A stretch of DNA of 56,905 nt. It comes from Ghiorsea sp. (lineage in GTDB: Bacteria; Pseudomonadota; Zetaproteobacteria; Mariprofundales; Mariprofundaceae). The position numbers were made by a program, and so were the translations under genes. The stretch's first letter is position 1, and every line of letters begins with the position of its first letter. The stretch spans positions 1 to 56,905 of the forward strand of contig JALWRX010000074.1 in assembly GCA_027080505.1 (NCBI GenBank), in the 5' to 3' direction. Shown in pieces: positions 43,805-52,554 of this stretch. The notes under the pieces were generated by a model. That model was not told where the DNA came from, did no database searches, and saw only the letters and a list, made by a program, of their open reading frames with translations.

Positions 43805-44728
43805 ATGGCTCACAATACCTTTTCAACGCCTAATAGCACCCTGCTTGAACTGATAGACTGTGGGTATGCAGCTCTTGACCTGCATGGGCATTTCTTAGAA
43901 ACCAATACAAGCTTTGCTGCCATGTTTGGCTACAATAAAAACAGCTTATTATTGATGGATATGCAAGCACTTTGGATGGATACGGCCGCACAGCAATCTT
44001 TTCTTAAGCAGGTAAAAGAGCAAGGCGTGGTACATCACTATAAAGCAGAATTAAAGCATCAACATGGCACATTGTTATCCGCGCTTATCAATGCAGCATA
44101 TTTACCTGAACAGCAAATGTTTATGCTATGTGTTTACCCCAATGTGCTAGCTGATACAAATCAGTATGAAATACTAAAAACTAACCCTAAAAATAAACCC
44201 GCGCAAACATTCATAACCAACGACAAAAACTCTGCTAATATTGAGGCATTCCAACCTTTTTCTTTGGCTAATTTGGCACTGTCAGTCATGCAACAATATG
44301 AGCGTATGTTTGTGGATAAACCAAGAGTATTTACCTATGATATTATGAAAAATTTACCCATGTGTATGGGTGATAAACAGCAGGTTTTGAAACTATTATC
44401 CTGCATGATGGATAATGCTATTGAAGCAACAAAAGAAGGTGACAGCATTACAGTTTATGTGCGCACAACTATGTTAAAACACAAAAGCACGGGCTTGGAT
44501 GAAGAATATGTGATGTTATCTGTGCAAGATAATGGTGTTGGTATGGATGCGGAAACGCAAAAACATATTTTTGAACCCAATTTCTCAACCAAACCAGACG
44601 CTAAAGGCATGAGCTTGGCACGGGCACTAAAGGTGATTAAGAAACATGATGGTAGAATTCATGTCAAAACTGGTCCGAACATGGGTAGCTTATTCAAAGT
44701 CTATTTTCCTGTCCGCCAACGTGAATAA
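43805..44728 (+). CDS. PAS-domain protein with histidine-kinase ATPase, no DHp
   Basis: A 307-residue protein with an N-terminal PAS domain (about residues 10-110, ALDLHGHFLETNTSFAAMFGY) and a C-terminal GHKL ATPase domain with N box LLSCMMDNAIEATKEG, G1 box VQDNGVGMD, and F box HIFEPNFSTK. The dimerisation/phosphoacceptor helix with a conserved His (H box) is not visible between them. The second Gly box is also weak (PDAKGMSLARA). No membrane segment or response regulator is adjacent. It may be an ATPase sensor or a degenerate kinase that acts on a partner. Confidence 0.8.
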   Translation: MAHNTFSTPNSTLLELIDCGYAALDLHGHFLETNTSFAAMFGYNKNSLLLMDMQALWMDTAAQQSFLKQVKEQGVVHHYKAELKHQHGTLLSALINAAYLPEQQMFMLCVYPNVLADTNQYEILKTNPKNKPAQTFITNDKNSANIEAFQPFSLANLALSVMQQYERMFVDKPRVFTYDIMKNLPMCMGDKQQVLKLLSCMMDNAIEATKEGDSITVYVRTTMLKHKSTGLDEEYVMLSVQDNGVGMDAETQKHIFEPNFSTKPDAKGMSLARALKVIKKHDGRIHVKTGPNMGSLFKVYFPVRQRE

Positions 44729-44777
44729 AAATTCATTGGTGTTGTACAATCATTAAGTTTATGCAGGTTTTGCCAAG

Positions 44778-45413
44778 ATGAGTTTTGAGCAACAACATAT
44801 CATTCGGCATCAACAACAATATTTCCCAGATGCCATGGCCGAGCAGGAAGCTTTGCGTGATGCCATGCTCGCTGGCGATGGTCGGTTTCAATTGATACTC
44901 ACAGAACACCCGCCAACTTATACTTTAGGCACTTCAGGTGAACCACAAGATGTACTAACCCGAGAAGTGGATGGTGATATTATTGACGTATTTCAAACTG
45001 GTCGCGGTGGTGAAGTAACTTATCATGGCCCTGGGCAGTTGTTATGTTATGTGGTGGCAAACTTAAGCCAAGAGCAAGACTTGCATCAACATATTTGGCG
45101 TTTAGAAGAAATGATTATACGTACATTGGCAGACTTGGGTGTGGATTCTGAGCGAGACTCACGAGGTATTGGTGTATGGGTGGATGGTTTGAAAATAGCT
45201 GCTGCTGGCGTGCGTTGTAGGCGTTGGGTGGTATGGCATGGCATTGCCTTAAATATCAACCCCAACTTGAATCATTTTAAAGGCATTGTACCATGTGGTA
45301 TGCAGGATGCACCCGTCACATCTTTGGCTAAGCTTGGATTAGATATAAAGCGTGATGATGTAGAAAAGGTGTTGATTAAACAGGCTGAAAAGGTCTTTCA
45401 TTCTTTATTATAG
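44778..45413 (+). CDS. lipB: Octanoyl-ACP:protein N-octanoyltransferase (LipB)
   Basis: Moves octanoyl groups from acyl carrier protein to lipoyl domains. Motifs are GRGGEVTYHGPGQL, DGLKIAAAGVR (catalytic Lys region), VWHGIALN, and GIVPCGMQDAPVTSL holding the acyl-thioester Cys. Length 211 aa. Its substrates would include the OdhB lipoyl domain encoded downstream. LipA is not in the window. It converges with the small exported gene, with a hairpin terminator between. Confidence 0.96.
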   Translation: MSFEQQHIIRHQQQYFPDAMAEQEALRDAMLAGDGRFQLILTEHPPTYTLGTSGEPQDVLTREVDGDIIDVFQTGRGGEVTYHGPGQLLCYVVANLSQEQDLHQHIWRLEEMIIRTLADLGVDSERDSRGIGVWVDGLKIAAAGVRCRRWVVWHGIALNINPNLNHFKGIVPCGMQDAPVTSLAKLGLDIKRDDVEKVLIKQAEKVFHSLL

Positions 45414-45439
45414 TCAGAGTTTCTAGCTGATCTAATGTT

Positions 45440-45469
45440 GTAAACACAGGCAAAATTGCCTGCGTTTAC
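45440..45469. terminator. Long hairpin between converging genes
   Basis: GTAAACACAGGCAA pairs with TTGCCTGCGTTTAC, 14 positions with one mismatch, around a two-base loop. It lies 27 bases after lipB and 12 bases before the end of the opposing gene. No long T-run follows, so a protein-assisted or stem-stabilised terminator is likely. Confidence 0.65.
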
Positions 45470-45480
45470 GTACATAAAGT

Positions 45481-45990
45481 TTAAGGGTGCAAAGAAACAT
45501 ATTGAGCAATTGCACCTGCCAACTTTTTCCAACCTTTGTTAGAAACGTCAATCAACATAGGACGCTGAAGGTCAAGTGGGAAACTTTTATTTTGAATTGT
45601 GAAATAAACATGTTTCTCACCTAGGATATTTATATCTCGAAGAGCTTTAACAGAGATATGTTTACCCCAATGGTGCATTGTAACTTCTTTTTCTAAAGTA
45701 TCTTTATCTGCCCATGCGGCTGCTTTACGAAGCAATATTGGCCAAGCTTTCATGGTGTTTTGCGAGAATGTAACCTGTTCACTAGTAACTACATCTCCAG
45801 AACATACACTTTCGGCGAACCATTGCATGGAGACTTGTTCAGAATCATTTAAATATAAAGCATGGTGAACTTCACATCCTGATGCTTGTTCATCTGCAGG
45901 GTAAGTCATTTCAAACAACAATGTTTGTGCTAGTGCATGCGATGAAAAGGTGACCCCTATTAACAAGGTAATTATTTTTAATATATTCAT
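45481..45990 (-). CDS. Small exported protein of unknown function
   Basis: A 169-residue protein with a clear Sec signal peptide (MNILKIITLLIGVTFSSHALA), then a mature part of about 148 residues without known motifs; it holds two cysteines (SGCEV, SVCSG) that could form a disulfide. The ATG at 45990 has AAGGAG upstream and defines the signal peptide; longer frames are unsupported. It follows the Cys-rich lipoprotein gene by 20 bases. The family is not recognised. Confidence 0.75.
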   Translation of the reverse strand: MNILKIITLLIGVTFSSHALAQTLLFEMTYPADEQASGCEVHHALYLNDSEQVSMQWFAESVCSGDVVTSEQVTFSQNTMKAWPILLRKAAAWADKDTLEKEVTMHHWGKHISVKALRDINILGEKHVYFTIQNKSFPLDLQRPMLIDVSNKGWKKLAGAIAQYVSLHP

Positions 45991-46010
45991 ATTCAACTCC
46001 TTCATTGATG

Positions 46011-46541
46011 TTATGGACAAATAGAACAACTAGCTGTTGCCCCCCATTGGGCGACAATTGAACATGTAGCATTTTTCCCTTGTTGATTACCCGCATTTGC
46101 ATATACACATGCTGCTTGGCACTGTGTACTTACTTGGATATCATTAGGAGCACCTGTCCAGACGGTATTTGGGTCACATGTTGCGGTTGAGGCACCGCCA
46201 CCTACACCACTGGAGGCATAAGCATATGCACCATAAGGTGAAGGGTCTTTGTTTGCATTGTATTGGTAGTCACCAACATTAGAAGGCATGTTATATCCAA
46301 TAGAATTGCAAGAAGAACTCTCATGAAAAGTATTGCCATCACCATAAAAACATACATCCGAAGCTGTTGAAATACCAAGTAAATTTGGATCACTTACATC
46401 ATCACAATAATAGTTGTTTGTTGATGAATAATAATATTCACATGCTCCTTCTAATGTGCACCCTTGAAATGTAATAAACCCTAAAAAAAACAATGTTAAT
46501 TTTAGTTTGCGTTTCACCTCTAGACTAAAAAATATTGTCAT
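46011..46541 (-). CDS. Cysteine-rich small lipoprotein
   Basis: A 176-residue lipoprotein. The signal peptide ends at FQGC (Cys28). Ten further cysteines in about 150 residues, plus many Tyr, Asn, Gly and Ser, suggest a disulfide-stabilised surface protein. A Gly/Ala-rich segment (ASSGVGGGAST) lies mid-way. Start ATG with GGAG upstream. No family recognised. It is encoded directly before the small exported protein and could act with it. Confidence 0.75.
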   Translation of the reverse strand: MTIFFSLEVKRKLKLTLFFLGFITFQGCTLEGACEYYYSSTNNYYCDDVSDPNLLGISTASDVCFYGDGNTFHESSSCNSIGYNMPSNVGDYQYNANKDPSPYGAYAYASSGVGGGASTATCDPNTVWTGAPNDIQVSTQCQAACVYANAGNQQGKNATCSIVAQWGATASCSICP

Positions 46542-46733
46542 CTTTTACTCCATTCTAACTTCAAAACCAGCTAAAATATAGCTGTGAGGCAAGTCTAGTC
46601 TTAAGCAATAATGTGTGAATCCCCCATATGGGCTATAAGGAGGAAAAACCTTTTTTATTGATTGCTATAAGTTTTTTAGAATATAAGGTGTTAAATAGCT
46701 TAATTTTTCTATACTTTATAAGTCACATTCTAT

Positions 46734-47261
46734 TTAATAGTGAAGAATACTATGTACAGGAATAGGGTTAAGTCTTTTTCGACCAACCAAAAAGTCCAAT
46801 TCAATCACAAACAAACAAGCCGCAACTTCAGCACCCAATTGCTCAATCAGTTGAATGGTAGCTGCTGCAGTACCACCCGTTGCTAATAAATCATCAACCA
46901 CCACAACTTTATGACCTTGACTTAAGGCATCCCTATGAATTTCGAGTACACCTGTACCATATTCAAGTTCATATTCAATGGCATGAGTATCAGCGGGAAG
47001 CTTTCCTGGTTTGCGTATGGGTACAAAACCAACACCTGTTTGTTGGGCTAAGGCAGCACCAAACAAAAAACCGCGCGATTCAATGCCGACAATAGCATCA
47101 ATATCATCAGGCATGTGCACAGCAAGCTCAGATGTGCATGCTGAAAATGCTTCACCATTCGCCAAAAGAGGGCTGATGTCTTTGAAGTTGATGCCAGGCT
47201 TAGGAAAGTCTGGAATGTTTCGGATATAATCGCGTAGTTGTAAGGCTGGTTTTGCGGTCAA
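46734..47261 (-). CDS. apt: Adenine phosphoribosyltransferase
   Basis: Salvages adenine with PRPP to AMP. The PRPP-binding loop is KVVVVDDLLATGGTAAATI, with IVGIESRGFLFGAALA and GFVPIRKPGKLP also typical. Length 175 aa. The start is TTG, overlapping the sigma-factor stop codon as TTGA; GGAGG lies about eight bases upstream within the sigma gene. Coupling to a stress-type sigma factor gene is unusual. Confidence 0.96.
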   Translation of the reverse strand: MTAKPALQLRDYIRNIPDFPKPGINFKDISPLLANGEAFSACTSELAVHMPDDIDAIVGIESRGFLFGAALAQQTGVGFVPIRKPGKLPADTHAIEYELEYGTGVLEIHRDALSQGHKVVVVDDLLATGGTAAATIQLIEQLGAEVAACLFVIELDFLVGRKRLNPIPVHSILHY

Positions 47262-48103
47262 ATAAGTTCCTCCAAAAGCATATTCTGTGCTTCTGGAAGG
47301 TTACGCAATTTTTTTAATGCTGCAACTTGAATTTGACGAATACGTTCACGAGTGACACCCATATGTTCACCAATGGCCTCAAGTGTCCACGGGTCATCGC
47401 GGTGATCTAAACCATAACGCAGCGACATGACCTTTTTCTCTTTTTGGCTTAAAAAGCTAAGCCAGCCATCGAGCAAATCTTTACAAAGGTTTTTGTTCAA
47501 TTCGTGGCAAGGTTGTTCAGCCGTACAATCTTCAATAATATCATATAAGGTTAAGTCTTCTGTGCCTAACATTGTTTGGTCTGCGCTATCGGTAGGTACC
47601 ACGGCCTCTTTGAGCTCTTGCACACGTTTTCTGGTATTGCCCATGCTAATAGCAATTTCATTCTCAGTGGGTTCACGTCCTAAAGTATTGCGCAAATGGT
47701 TCACATAACGACCCATGCTGTTAATTTCTTTAGCAACATGAACAGGAACACGGATAGTATGATCTTGATTCATAATGCTACGCTCAATACTTTGACGAAT
47801 CCACCAAGTAGCATAGGTTGAAAAACGGCACTCATGTTCAGGGTCAAACTTTTCAACGGCACGCATCAAACCAATATTACCTTCTTCTATCAAATCTTCG
47901 AGCGGCACACTAGGGTTGATATAGCGACGAGCAATTTTTACAACCAAACGCAGGTTTGCATTAATCATGGTGGTGCGAGCCTTTTCATCACCTGCTTGAA
48001 TTTGGTTTGCCAGTTCAATTTCTTCTTTTGCTGTGAGAAGCTGGTAACGCGAAACCTCTTTCATGTATAAACTCATTGGATCTAAAGCTGTGTTTACTTT
48101 CAT
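47258..48103 (-). CDS. rpoS: RpoS/RpoD-like sigma-70 family factor
   Basis: Group 1/2 sigma factor, 281 aa. Region 1.2 begins at DPMSLYMKEVSRYQLLT, region 2 has NLRLVVKIARRYINPSVPLEDLIEEGNIGLMRAVEKF and STYATWWIRQSIERSI, region 4.2 has LEAIGEHMGVTRERIRQIQ. It lacks region 1.1 and the long non-conserved insert of RpoD, as in RpoS. It is shorter than E. coli RpoS (330 aa). RpoH is less likely because RpoH-type motifs are missing. An RpoS-like stationary/stress role is inferred from the layout only. A 21-base palindrome stands upstream. Confidence 0.85.
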   Translation of the reverse strand: MKVNTALDPMSLYMKEVSRYQLLTAKEEIELANQIQAGDEKARTTMINANLRLVVKIARRYINPSVPLEDLIEEGNIGLMRAVEKFDPEHECRFSTYATWWIRQSIERSIMNQDHTIRVPVHVAKEINSMGRYVNHLRNTLGREPTENEIAISMGNTRKRVQELKEAVVPTDSADQTMLGTEDLTLYDIIEDCTAEQPCHELNKNLCKDLLDGWLSFLSQKEKKVMSLRYGLDHRDDPWTLEAIGEHMGVTRERIRQIQVAALKKLRNLPEAQNMLLEELI

Positions 48104-48124
48104 GGTCTTTCCCCTCTCTCCGCG

Positions 48125-48145
48125 GGTGATACATCATGTATCACC
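48125..48145. promoter_or_regulatory. Perfect palindrome upstream of the sigma-factor gene
   Basis: GGTGATACAT and ATGTATCACC are inverted around a single C, a perfect 21-base palindrome 21 bases before the sigma-factor ATG. No T-run follows on either strand, so an operator or a translation-controlling hairpin is more likely than a terminator. The ribosome binding site AGGGGA lies between it and the start. Confidence 0.6.
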
Positions 48146-48235
48146 CCATATGCGAACCATGAAGGGGGTAAGATAAGGTGTATATCGCATGAATATGCTA
48201 TATGGACTATAACATACGAATATTCAAGGGATAAA

Positions 48236-49336
48236 TTATAATCCTATGGCTTCTAAACTAGGGTTTTCTAACGTTTTTTTCACATGCACAAGAAATTGCA
48301 CAGCTTCTTTACCATCCACCAAACGGTGATCGTAAGACATCGCTAGATACATCATAGGTCTTGCCACAATCGCATTGTCTTCAACCACAGATCGCTGGGT
48401 AATGGTATGCATACCCAAAATGGCACTTTGTGGTGTGTTCAAGATAGGCGTGGAAAGCATGGAACCAAAAATGCCGCCATTGGTGATAGAGAATGTTCCA
48501 CCTTGTAAGTCATCAGGCTTTAAACCACCTTCTCTGGCTTTACCTGCCAAGTCTATGATGCCTTGCTCAATATCGGCATAACTTTTGACACCAGCATCAC
48601 GCAATACAGGTACAATCAAACCATTGTCCGTGGATACAGCAATGCCCATATCAATATAATTATGATACAATACATCATCACCATCAATGTAAGCATTCAC
48701 AATTGGAAACTCAGCGCAAGCTGAGGCACAGGCTTTAACGAAGAACGACATCAAGCCCAATTTTACACCAAACTTAGCAGTAAACTCTTCTTGGTATTGT
48801 TTTCGTATATCCATAATAGGCTGCATATTCACTTCATTAAATGTGGTGAGCATGGCGGCTGTGTTTTGTGCCTCTTTAAGGCGGGTGGCAATGCGTTTGC
48901 GTAAACGCGTCATGGGTACACTGATTTGTTCGCGTTCAGCAAGTTCCATTCCCTCTGCTGCTGCTTCATCTATAGCTTGAGGTGTGGAAACATCTTCTTT
49001 ACTGGAACTCTCTTGCGTTTGGCTTATCACCTCTTCTTCAGGCTTACTGGCTTCTGCAGTGTTTACTTCTGTAGCAGCTACATCAGCAGTACCCACATCA
49101 ACAGATGTATCAATCAAACCAATCACCTGCCCAGGCTCTACGGTGTCTTCTTCGGCAGCCATTTGTTCTTTAAGGATACCTGATTCAGTAGCCGTGATTT
49201 CCATGGTAATCTTATCACTTTCAATTTCAGCAATAATATCATCCACATGCACTTCATCGCCTACATCTTTAAGCCATGAAATCAGTGTAGCTTCAGTATC
49301 GGATTCACCCAAGCTGGGTACTTTAATTTCAAACAT
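48236..49336 (-). CDS. odhB: Dihydrolipoyl succinyltransferase (OGDH E2)
   Basis: E2 core of the 2-oxoglutarate dehydrogenase complex. An N-terminal lipoyl domain has the lipoylated Lys in [13 protein letters not shown] (about residue 43). An Ala/Glu/Ser-rich linker follows (residues 78-130), then the catalytic acyltransferase domain, with the active-site His/Asp in [16 protein letters not shown] near the end. At 366 aa it is short: the usual peripheral subunit-binding domain of about 35 residues, which docks E3, is not visible. It overlaps odhA by eight bases. Confidence 0.94.
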   Translation of the reverse strand: MFEIKVPSLGESDTEATLISWLKDVGDEVHVDDIIAEIESDKITMEITATESGILKEQMAAEEDTVEPGQVIGLIDTSVDVGTADVAATEVNTAEASKPEEEVISQTQESSSKEDVSTPQAIDEAAAEGMELAEREQISVPMTRLRKRIATRLKEAQNTAAMLTTFNEVNMQPIMDIRKQYQEEFTAKFGVKLGLMSFFVKACASACAEFPIVNAYIDGDDVLYHNYIDMGIAVSTDNGLIVPVLRDAGVKSYADIEQGIIDLAGKAREGGLKPDDLQGGTFSITNGGIFGSMLSTPILNTPQSAILGMHTITQRSVVEDNAIVARPMMYLAMSYDHRLVDGKEAVQFLVHVKKTLENPSLEAIGL

Positions 49337-52115
49337 GATGCCACCCCATTTTATACTCTAATAGTTGACTGGTGTCCGTGCCTAATGCTGCTGTCATTAA
49401 ATGTTCTTTTTCTTCATTGTGTCGTTTGATAGACCCCACAGCAGGTGCTGCCAAAGCATCACGAGCCAACACATACAAAACCTGTTCGCTTAACAATGCT
49501 TCTTGAATCATGTGTTTGATTTGTCGCCATGCACCCTGATTAATCGGCTCTTCTTGCAACCACACCACTTCTTTGCAATCGGTGTACCTTTTCATGATTG
49601 CAGTCAGTTCAGCAGCAGGGAAAGGATATAAACGTTCGATACGAATAATATGTGTATCATTGTTTTCTTGTTTGTTCCGTGCTTCGAGTAAATCGTAATA
49701 TACCTTACCGCTACAGAGTATAACACGTCGTGCTGTACCCGCACATGTATTATCCAAAATAGGCTGAAAAGCCCCTGTTACCAAGTCAGATACTGTGGAA
49801 GTAGAGGCTTTATTGCGCAACATACTTTTAGGAGCCATGATAATGAGCGGCTTGCGTACGTGATGTTTGTATTGCCGCCTTAAGAGGTGAAACATTTGTG
49901 CTGGTGTGGTTGGATAAACCACTTGCATATTATCATTGGAACACAGTTGTAAGAATCGCTCTAACCTTGCCGATGAATGCTCGGCTCCTTGTCCTTCGTA
50001 GCCGTGTGGCAACCATAATACCAAACCAGACATGCGATTCCATTTGGATTCACCAGCCGCAACAAATTGATCAATCACCACCTGCGCCATATTGGCAAAA
50101 TCGCCATATTGTGCTTCCCAAATCACCAACGCACGAGGTTCAGCAACGGAATAACCATATTCATAAGCCATCACTGCCATTTCAGACAACATGCTATCAA
50201 CCACCAAAAAGCGAGACAGTGTGCCATTGGTCATTTTCTTCAAAGGCATAAAACCTTTACCTGTTTGTTGGTCATACACAATGGCATGTCTATGGAAAAA
50301 TGTACCCCGCCCTGAATCTTGCCCAGCAAGGCGAACCCAACCACCTTCATCAAGCAAGGATGCATAAGCCATCATTTCAGCACAACCCCAATCCATAGGC
50401 ATATCATCATGAATCATACGGATACGATTATCATAAATTTTCTTCACTTTAGGGTGCAATTGAAAAGACTCTGGTACTTGCACAGCACGTTTCACCAGTG
50501 CTTTAAGCTTATCTTCAGATACCGTGGTATCAGGCTCTTCATGACTATGTTTAACAAAACCCTCCCAACGCCCATGCAGGCTATTTTCATGTTTGGGAGC
50601 TTGTTGCGGTGAAGCCATATTATTTTTGCGCACACTATCTAAACATTCGCGAAACATTTTAGCTGTTTTGATAGATTCTTCTTCGCTTTGAATACCTTCA
50701 TTCGCTAGTTTTTGGCGATAGATGGTTTGTACGGTGGGATGCTTTTTGATGCGCTGGTACATTTTTGGCTGCGTAACTTCAGGGGCATCAGCCTCATTAT
50801 GCCCAAGCCTACGGTAACAAACCAAATCAATAACCACATCACTGCGGAATTGATGGCGATAATCCATAGCAAGTTCCATTGCCATGCAGCAGGCTTCTGG
50901 GTCATCACCATTCACATGCAATACAGGTGCTTGCACCAATTTGGCAACATCGGTGCAATAAAAAGTAGAGCGTGCATCAAAAGGGTTGGTGGTAAAGCCA
51001 ATTTGATTATTGACCACGATATGAATCGTACCACCTGTTCTGTAACCCGATAAATCACCAAGATTTAAGGATTCGGCAACCACGCCTTGCCCTGCAAATG
51101 CAGCATCGCCATGGACAAGAACCCCCATCACCTCACGCCTTGCATTATCTTTGCGTCTACATTGCCGTGCACGAACACTGCCTAAAACAACGGGTGAAAT
51201 AATTTCCAAATGGGATGGGTTAAACCCCAAAGATAGGTGAACTGTGCCGCTGTCTGTACTAATATCTGAGGAAAATCCCATATGATACTTCACATCACCC
51301 GCACCACTTTCAGTATCAACAAACTGATTACCTTCAAATTCAGCGAAAATATCACTTAGTGATTTACCCAAAATATTGGCAAGCACATTTAAGCGACCAC
51401 GATGCGCCATACCCATAATGATTTCTTTTACACCTTTATTGCCAGCACGTTGAATCAGGCAATCAAGCATGGGAATCAGGCTTTCACCACCTTCAAGAGA
51501 AAAGCGTTTTTGCCCTGTATATCGGGTGTGTAAGAAACGTTCAAATTCTTCCGCCTTCATCACCATATTAAAAATATGTTTGCGTTGTTCACTATTCAAT
51601 TGCGGTTGAGAACGTGAAGATTCGAGTTTTTGTTGCAGCCAATTGCGTTTGGCAGTGTTGCTCACATGCATCAATTCAGGAGCGATATGACCGCTGTAAG
51701 TTTGCTGCAAAATATTGATAATTTCTTTTAATGGCAAAGTAGCAGGCGCAAGCAAATCACCTGTAGGGAAATCGGTGTCTAAATCGCTTTCACTTAAACC
51801 ATAATATGCCAATTCCATATCAGGGGCGATATGGGGTGGGTTAAGTTTCAATGGGTCTAAATCAGCGATGAGATGACCATGCATACGCCATGCATTGATG
51901 AAATACAATGCGCGAGATGGGTATTCCACATGATGCAAAGCCGTTGTTGTTTCATTACCAGTTGGTTTGGCTGCTTGTTTTGTGGTGTTGGGTTGTGGTT
52001 TAGCTGTTATAGCGGGTGTTGGAATATCACTGATTATCCGCATATCTTGTTTGAGCTTAGCTAAAGCCTCATCGTGGGAAGTCATAGTGATATGTTTGCT
52101 TAGTGATTCAGGCAA
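49329..52115 (-). CDS. odhA: 2-oxoglutarate dehydrogenase E1
   Basis: Thiamine-dependent decarboxylase of the TCA cycle, 928 aa. Visible parts include [32 protein letters not shown], the thiamine-binding [18 protein letters not shown] with [16 protein letters not shown], and the transketolase-like C-terminal half with [19 protein letters not shown]. The TTG start is chosen because AAGGAGG stands five bases upstream; an ATG ten codons later lacks any ribosome binding site. It feeds odhB in one operon. No E3 gene with full active-site residues is adjacent. Confidence 0.96.
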   Translation of the reverse strand: MPESLSKHITMTSHDEALAKLKQDMRIISDIPTPAITAKPQPNTTKQAAKPTGNETTTALHHVEYPSRALYFINAWRMHGHLIADLDPLKLNPPHIAPDMELAYYGLSESDLDTDFPTGDLLAPATLPLKEIINILQQTYSGHIAPELMHVSNTAKRNWLQQKLESSRSQPQLNSEQRKHIFNMVMKAEEFERFLHTRYTGQKRFSLEGGESLIPMLDCLIQRAGNKGVKEIIMGMAHRGRLNVLANILGKSLSDIFAEFEGNQFVDTESGAGDVKYHMGFSSDISTDSGTVHLSLGFNPSHLEIISPVVLGSVRARQCRRKDNARREVMGVLVHGDAAFAGQGVVAESLNLGDLSGYRTGGTIHIVVNNQIGFTTNPFDARSTFYCTDVAKLVQAPVLHVNGDDPEACCMAMELAMDYRHQFRSDVVIDLVCYRRLGHNEADAPEVTQPKMYQRIKKHPTVQTIYRQKLANEGIQSEEESIKTAKMFRECLDSVRKNNMASPQQAPKHENSLHGRWEGFVKHSHEEPDTTVSEDKLKALVKRAVQVPESFQLHPKVKKIYDNRIRMIHDDMPMDWGCAEMMAYASLLDEGGWVRLAGQDSGRGTFFHRHAIVYDQQTGKGFMPLKKMTNGTLSRFLVVDSMLSEMAVMAYEYGYSVAEPRALVIWEAQYGDFANMAQVVIDQFVAAGESKWNRMSGLVLWLPHGYEGQGAEHSSARLERFLQLCSNDNMQVVYPTTPAQMFHLLRRQYKHHVRKPLIIMAPKSMLRNKASTSTVSDLVTGAFQPILDNTCAGTARRVILCSGKVYYDLLEARNKQENNDTHIIRIERLYPFPAAELTAIMKRYTDCKEVVWLQEEPINQGAWRQIKHMIQEALLSEQVLYVLARDALAAPAVGSIKRHNEEKEHLMTAALGTDTSQLLEYKMGWHHV

Positions 52116-52136
52116 AGTCGCCTCCTTATGTCACGG

Positions 52137-52303
52137 CTAGGAGTCTGTCGGACTTAAACGATTGTAGCGAAAATTTATGGGATTGCGGTGGTTTTTAGAT
52201 GCATTTGAGACGAATAGCACCGCTATTCAACGAAAATACAGGTAAAAAGCGACCAATATCCATGAATTTGCAGCCAATTGCTTTAAGTCCGACAGACTCC
52301 TAG
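52137..52303. mobile_element. MITE-like element with perfect 22-bp inverted ends
   Basis: CTAGGAGTCTGTCGG-ACTTAAA at the left end is exactly inverted at the right end. The outermost CTAG on both sides may be a duplicated 4-bp target. The 123-base interior holds no gene but has a small GAATAGC/GCTATTC hairpin. An 18-base match to its right end, CAGCCAATTGCTTTAAGT, closes the window at 56888, so it is at least a two-copy element. It probably moves with a transposase encoded elsewhere. Confidence 0.75.
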
Positions 52304-52316
52304 GCTGTAGCGTATA

Positions 52317-52392
52317 TCAAAACCAGCGCATAAGAAAGCGTACAATACGCTTGGTGTTTACAGAAAATAATTTGTCTGTATAAAAGCTGCCT
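52317..52392. repeat. 76-bp direct repeat, displaced copy of a gene 3' end
   Basis: Identical base for base to 54627-54702, which is the stop codon and last 24-25 codons of the MerA-like flavoprotein gene. Here the copy has no gene attached. It is the left border of the 2.2-kb inserted segment. The next 150 bases up to the lipoprotein gene hold a second copy of the GAACTTCACTCNGACCC motif at 52447 and no other gene. Confidence 0.9.
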
Positions 52393-52446
52393 AACCCCAT
52401 ATTTGGAAAACTATATTCTAAGTATACTTCGTACCCGAAACTTTGG

Positions 52447-52463
52447 GAACTTCACTCCGACCC
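52447..52463 (+). repeat. Short repeat, copy 2 (partner at 30902)
   Basis: GAACTTCACTCCGACCC, one mismatch to the copy at 30902-30918, same orientation. Near the left end of the inserted segment. Confidence 0.5.
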
Positions 52464-52554
52464 ATTTTTGCAGTCGCCTTTTTGCACAATTTTTTATTGT
52501 CTGAACTTCTTGGGGTATTATAGTTCCACCTTACCTTGAATGGAGGGAGAGGAA

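Noticed and set aside
46623-46632. CCCATATGGG palindrome upstream of the Cys-rich lipoprotein gene
   Set aside because: Only ten bases and self-complementary by chance quite often; no second site or promoter spacing to support an operator.
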